64,000 bases of DNA from Rhodococcus phenolicus (GTDB lineage Bacteria; Actinomycetota; Actinomycetes; Mycobacteriales; Mycobacteriaceae): assembly GCF_001646785.1 (NCBI RefSeq), contig NZ_LRRH01000085.1:1-64000 (forward strand). Reading direction: 5' to 3'. This document shows, piece by piece, positions 61,246 to 64,000 of this stretch (positions are counted from its first letter, which is position 1; each line of letters starts with the position of its first letter). A program made the position numbers and the translations under genes. The notes beneath the pieces were generated by a model that worked only from the letters and a program-made list of their open reading frames with translations, ran no database searches and was not told the origin of the DNA.

Positions 61246-63360
61246 ATGCACAATCATCAGCCCGATACCGAACCCGGTGCCACCGAGACGACTCTGCCAC
61301 CGGATCCGCACGCCGGTCACGGCACGCACCCGGACGGCGCGGCTCACGGCGGTCACGATCGGCACTCGGGACACGGATCCCACGGGGAGATGTTCCGGCG
61401 GCGGTTCTGGATCAGTCTCGTGCTGTCGGTACCGGTCGTCGCGTTCAGCCACATGGTTGCCGAACTGCTCGGCTACACCCTCCCCCACTTTCCCGGGGCG
61501 ACGTGGATTCCCCCTGTGCTGGGTACCGTGATCTTCCTCTACGGCGGTATGCCGTTCCTCACCGGAGGCTGGGCCGAGCTGCGGTTGCGACGGCCCGGGA
61601 TGATGCTGCTGATCGCGATGGCGATCAGCGTCGCGTTCGTGGCGTCGTGGGTCACCACACTCGGTCTGGGCGGCTTCGATCTCGACTTCTGGTGGGAGCT
61701 GGCACTGCTGATCGTCATCATGTTGCTCGGGCACTGGCTCGAGATGCGTGCTCTGGGTTCGGCGTCGGGCGCACTCGAGGCCCTCGCCGCGATGCTGCCG
61801 GACACCGCCGAGAAGGTCACCGACGACGGCATTCGCGAAGTGCCGCTGGAGGACTTGACCCTCGGTGACCTGGTTCTCGTGCGGGCCGGCGCGCGGGTAC
61901 CCGCGGACGGCACGGTCACCGACGGGCACGCCGAGGTCGACGAATCGATGATCACCGGCGAATCCGATCCCGTCGTCCGGCAGGTCGGAGACACCGTCGT
62001 CGCCGGCACCGTGGCCACGGCCAGCGCTCTTCGGGTACGGATCACCGCGGTCGGGGACGACACCGCTCTGGCCGGGATCCGACGCATGGTCACCGACGCA
62101 CAGGCCTCGTCCTCCCGCGCTCAGGCACTGGCCGACAGGGCTGCCGCGTTCCTGTTCTGGTTCGCGACGGTCGCGGGCGTCCTCACCTTCGCGGTGTGGT
62201 CGCTGCTCGGAAACCTCGACGAAGCGGTGGTGCGGACCGTCACCGTGCTCGTCATCGCCTGCCCTCACGCCCTCGGCCTGGCGATCCCGCTCGTCATCGC
62301 GATTTCGACGGAACGCGCCGCCCGGGCGGGAGTGCTGGTGAAGGACCGTCTGGCGCTCGAACGCATGCGCACTGTGGACGTGGTGCTGTTCGACAAGACC
62401 GGCACCCTGACGCAGGGTCGCCATCAGGTGACCGGCATCGCCGCCGCGAGCGGCGTCACCGAAAGGGACCTGCTCGCGGTGGCAGCCGCGGCCGAGGCCG
62501 ACAGCGAGCACCCGGTCGCACGGGCCGTCGTGACGGCGGCCGAGGACCGGGTGCCGCCCGAGACGCGTGTCACCGCCACCGGATTCCGGTCGCTGCCCGG
62601 CCGCGGGGTGAGTGCCGTCCTCGACGGTGCGGAGGTGACCGTCGGTGGACCGGCGATGTTGCGCGACCTGCGGCTGACGGTGCCCGACGAGGTCACCGCG
62701 GTCACCGGCGGGTGGGTGCACCGCGGCGCTTCGGTGCTGCACGTCGCCCGTAGCGGGCGGGTGATCGGCGCGGTCGCGCTCGAAGACGCGGTGCGCGACG
62801 AGTCGCGTCAGACCATCCGGGCCCTGCACGCCCGCGGGGTGCGGGTCGCCATGATCACGGGCGATGCCCACCAGGTCGCCGACGCTGTCGCCGCGGATCT
62901 GGGTATCGACGAGGTGTTCGCCGAAGTGCTGCCCGAACACAAGGACGCGAAGGTCGCCGAGCTGCAGCGTCGCGGCCATCGGGTCGCGATGGTCGGCGAC
63001 GGTGTCAACGACGCCCCCGCCCTCGCCCGCGCGGACGTCGGTGTCGCGATCGGCGCGGGCACCGATGTCGCGATCGAGTCCGCCGGGGTCGTGCTGGCAG
63101 CGAACGATCCGCGGGCGGTGCTGTCGATCATCGAACTGTCGCATGCCAGCTATCGGAAGATGTGGCAGAACCTGGTGTGGGCCACCGGTTACAACATCGT
63201 CGCGGTGCCGCTCGCCGCAGGCGTGCCGGCGTTCGCCGGGGTCGCGATCTCTCCCGCGGTGGCCGCGGTGCTCATGTCGGTGTCCACCATCGTGGTCGCG
63301 CTCAACGCCCAGTTGCTGCGTCGCCTCGATCTGGATCCGGCTCGCCTGTCGGGTACCTGA
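61246..63360 (+). CDS. copB: CopB-type copper-transporting P-type ATPase
   Basis: A 704-aa P1B ATPase. The N-terminus (residues 2-46) is His-rich with no CxxC heavy-metal-associated domain. The membrane metal site is VIACPHALGLAIPLV (C339-P340-H341), and the last spans contain MSVSTIVVALNAQ, both marks of the CopB (P1B-3) group. The phosphorylation motif is FDKTGTLTQG (D383), with TGES, SEHPVA and VGDGVNDAPALARADVGVAI. It should export copper. Two CsoR palindromes precede it. The insertion between priA and hisH suggests gain by transfer. Confidence 0.95.
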   Translation: MHNHQPDTEPGATETTLPPDPHAGHGTHPDGAAHGGHDRHSGHGSHGEMFRRRFWISLVLSVPVVAFSHMVAELLGYTLPHFPGATWIPPVLGTVIFLYGGMPFLTGGWAELRLRRPGMMLLIAMAISVAFVASWVTTLGLGGFDLDFWWELALLIVIMLLGHWLEMRALGSASGALEALAAMLPDTAEKVTDDGIREVPLEDLTLGDLVLVRAGARVPADGTVTDGHAEVDESMITGESDPVVRQVGDTVVAGTVATASALRVRITAVGDDTALAGIRRMVTDAQASSSRAQALADRAAAFLFWFATVAGVLTFAVWSLLGNLDEAVVRTVTVLVIACPHALGLAIPLVIAISTERAARAGVLVKDRLALERMRTVDVVLFDKTGTLTQGRHQVTGIAAASGVTERDLLAVAAAAEADSEHPVARAVVTAAEDRVPPETRVTATGFRSLPGRGVSAVLDGAEVTVGGPAMLRDLRLTVPDEVTAVTGGWVHRGASVLHVARSGRVIGAVALEDAVRDESRQTIRALHARGVRVAMITGDAHQVADAVAADLGIDEVFAEVLPEHKDAKVAELQRRGHRVAMVGDGVNDAPALARADVGVAIGAGTDVAIESAGVVLAANDPRAVLSIIELSHASYRKMWQNLVWATGYNIVAVPLAAGVPAFAGVAISPAVAAVLMSVSTIVVALNAQLLRRLDLDPARLSGT

Positions 63361-63434
63361 CCCCCTCGCAGACGGCAGTTCGCCTCCTCCCGCGTGGAAT
63401 ATCCGTCACGCGGGGGGCGGTCACCGTGGCGCGG

Positions 63435-63686
63435 CTATCCCCGATCGTCACCGCGCCCGTAGGCACGGCGCGTCATCCGCGTCGACACGAAACCCATCAC
63501 CGCGATCGCGCAGGCGATGCCGACGAGCACGATCGTCAGTCCGAGGACCGGGCCCGGCTGCAGTGTGATCATCAGCACGGTGACGATCGCGAGCACCCCG
63601 GTCGCCGATCCGACGACCGCGATCGCGAGCTTGCCCAGCGACAGGTCGCCGCGCGGATCGCCGCTGCCGCCGCCGGTTCCGGTCAC
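63435..63686 (-). CDS. small two-TM membrane protein upstream of priA
   Basis: An 83-aa protein with two spans ([20 protein letters not shown] and [20 protein letters not shown]) and a basic C-terminus. I do not recognise a family. The GTG start overlaps the hisH stop (GTGA), so it is translated with hisH. In this genome the following gene on this strand is priA, 4.3 kb away, because of the inserted segment. Confidence 0.75.
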   Translation of the reverse strand: MTGTGGGSGDPRGDLSLGKLAIAVVGSATGVLAIVTVLMITLQPGPVLGLTIVLVGIACAIAVMGFVSTRMTRRAYGRGDDRG

Positions 63687-64000
63687 AGGCTTCCCACCCA
63701 GTTGCTCAGCAGCGCGGCGCCGGCGTCACCGGACTTCTCGGGGTGGAACTGCGTGGCCGAAAGGGGGCCGTTCTCCACGGCGGCGAGGAATTTCACGCCG
63801 TGTTCGGCCCAGGTGAGCCTGGGCGGGGCGATCCGCTCGGGTTCCGGCAGCTCCCATGCCTGCGCGGCGTACGAGTGCACGAAGTAGAAGCGGGTGTCGG
63901 CGTCGAGACCGGAGAACAGCACCGAATCGGCCGGGGCCTGCACGGTGTTCCAGCCCATGTGCGGCAGCACCGGCGCATCGAGGCGCGCGACCGTGCCCGG
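63683..64000 (-). CDS. hisH: imidazole glycerol phosphate synthase subunit HisH (3' part)
   Basis: The last 105 residues of the class I glutamine amidotransferase subunit are visible; the gene continues past the right edge. [29 protein letters not shown] and the catalytic His-Glu in [13 protein letters not shown] are diagnostic. The catalytic cysteine lies outside the window. It passes ammonia from glutamine to HisF. Confidence 0.95.
   Translation of the reverse strand, partial: PGTVARLDAPVLPHMGWNTVQAPADSVLFSGLDADTRFYFVHSYAAQAWELPEPERIAPPRLTWAEHGVKFLAAVENGPLSATQFHPEKSGDAGAALLSNWVGSL

Noticed and set aside
59380-63144. A 1254-codon minus-strand open frame opposite the solute-binding protein and copper ATPase
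   Set aside because: It is the antisense of two genes with clear motifs and has only Arg/His/Gly-rich low-complexity sequence.

Overview
The window is chromosomal DNA from a high-GC actinobacterium of the order Mycobacteriales, most likely a Rhodococcus or close relative. This rests on the extreme GC3 codon use, frequent GTG starts, ATGA/GTGA-type stop-start overlaps, PriA in place of separate HisA and TrpF, a PdtaR-type ANTAR regulator, an Lsr2-like DNA-binding domain and a gene order resembling the M. tuberculosis hisH-polA block (recalled from Rv1602-Rv1629, not searched here). No rRNA, CRISPR array, insertion sequence or prophage was seen.

Layout, left to right. 1-8.3 kb: a decayed alkylsulfatase, a TetR gene divergent from a ferritin-like hydrolase/membrane-protein pair, an I42 protease inhibitor, a SodC-like lipoprotein, polA, a decayed methyltransferase and copper-sensing csoR. 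8.5-14.1 kb: a branched-chain amino acid ABC importer, livHMGF, with its binding protein on the opposite strand. 14.2-23.5 kb: pdtaR, a tRNA with anticodon CAA, two exported or anchored proteins, an XPF-type nuclease fused to an Lsr2-like domain, a TetR/PlsC divergent pair, an SbmA/BacA-type ABC exporter or importer, a K+ channel and a TfoX-like protein. 23.5-42 kb: one long minus-strand block, trpE - membrane protein - trpC - trpB - trpA - lgt - TM2 protein - gltB - gltD - pyk - tesB - antiporter - dioxygenase - tfoX-like, with bcp divergent from trpE. 42.4-56.4 kb: an accessory stretch between bcp and the his genes (DODA-type dioxygenase, universal stress protein, MarR, map/XRE, hydrolase, double-MerR regulator, phnDCE plus a tyrosine phosphatase and TetR, pepN, GNAT, tautomerase, HNH-like protein). 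56.4-64 kb: hisI-hisF-impA-priA, then an inserted solute-binding protein and CopB-type copper ATPase, then a small membrane protein and hisH, which runs off the right edge.

Connections inside the window. CsoR and the copper ATPase lie 53 kb apart but share near-identical TACCCC/GGGGTA operator palindromes, so they look like one copper regulon. The Trp pathway here lacks trpF, and PriA in the His cluster has the residues expected for doing both isomerisations. Several regulators (TetR at 0.7 kb, TetR at 18.2 kb, XRE at 45.9 kb, probably MarR at 44.5 kb) have visible palindromes in the adjacent divergent promoters. The least explained items are the XPF-Lsr2 fusion nuclease, the LivH permease with a secreted beta-domain at its N-terminus, the phnDCE-phosphatase operon, and the CAA-anticodon tRNA with a short variable arm.
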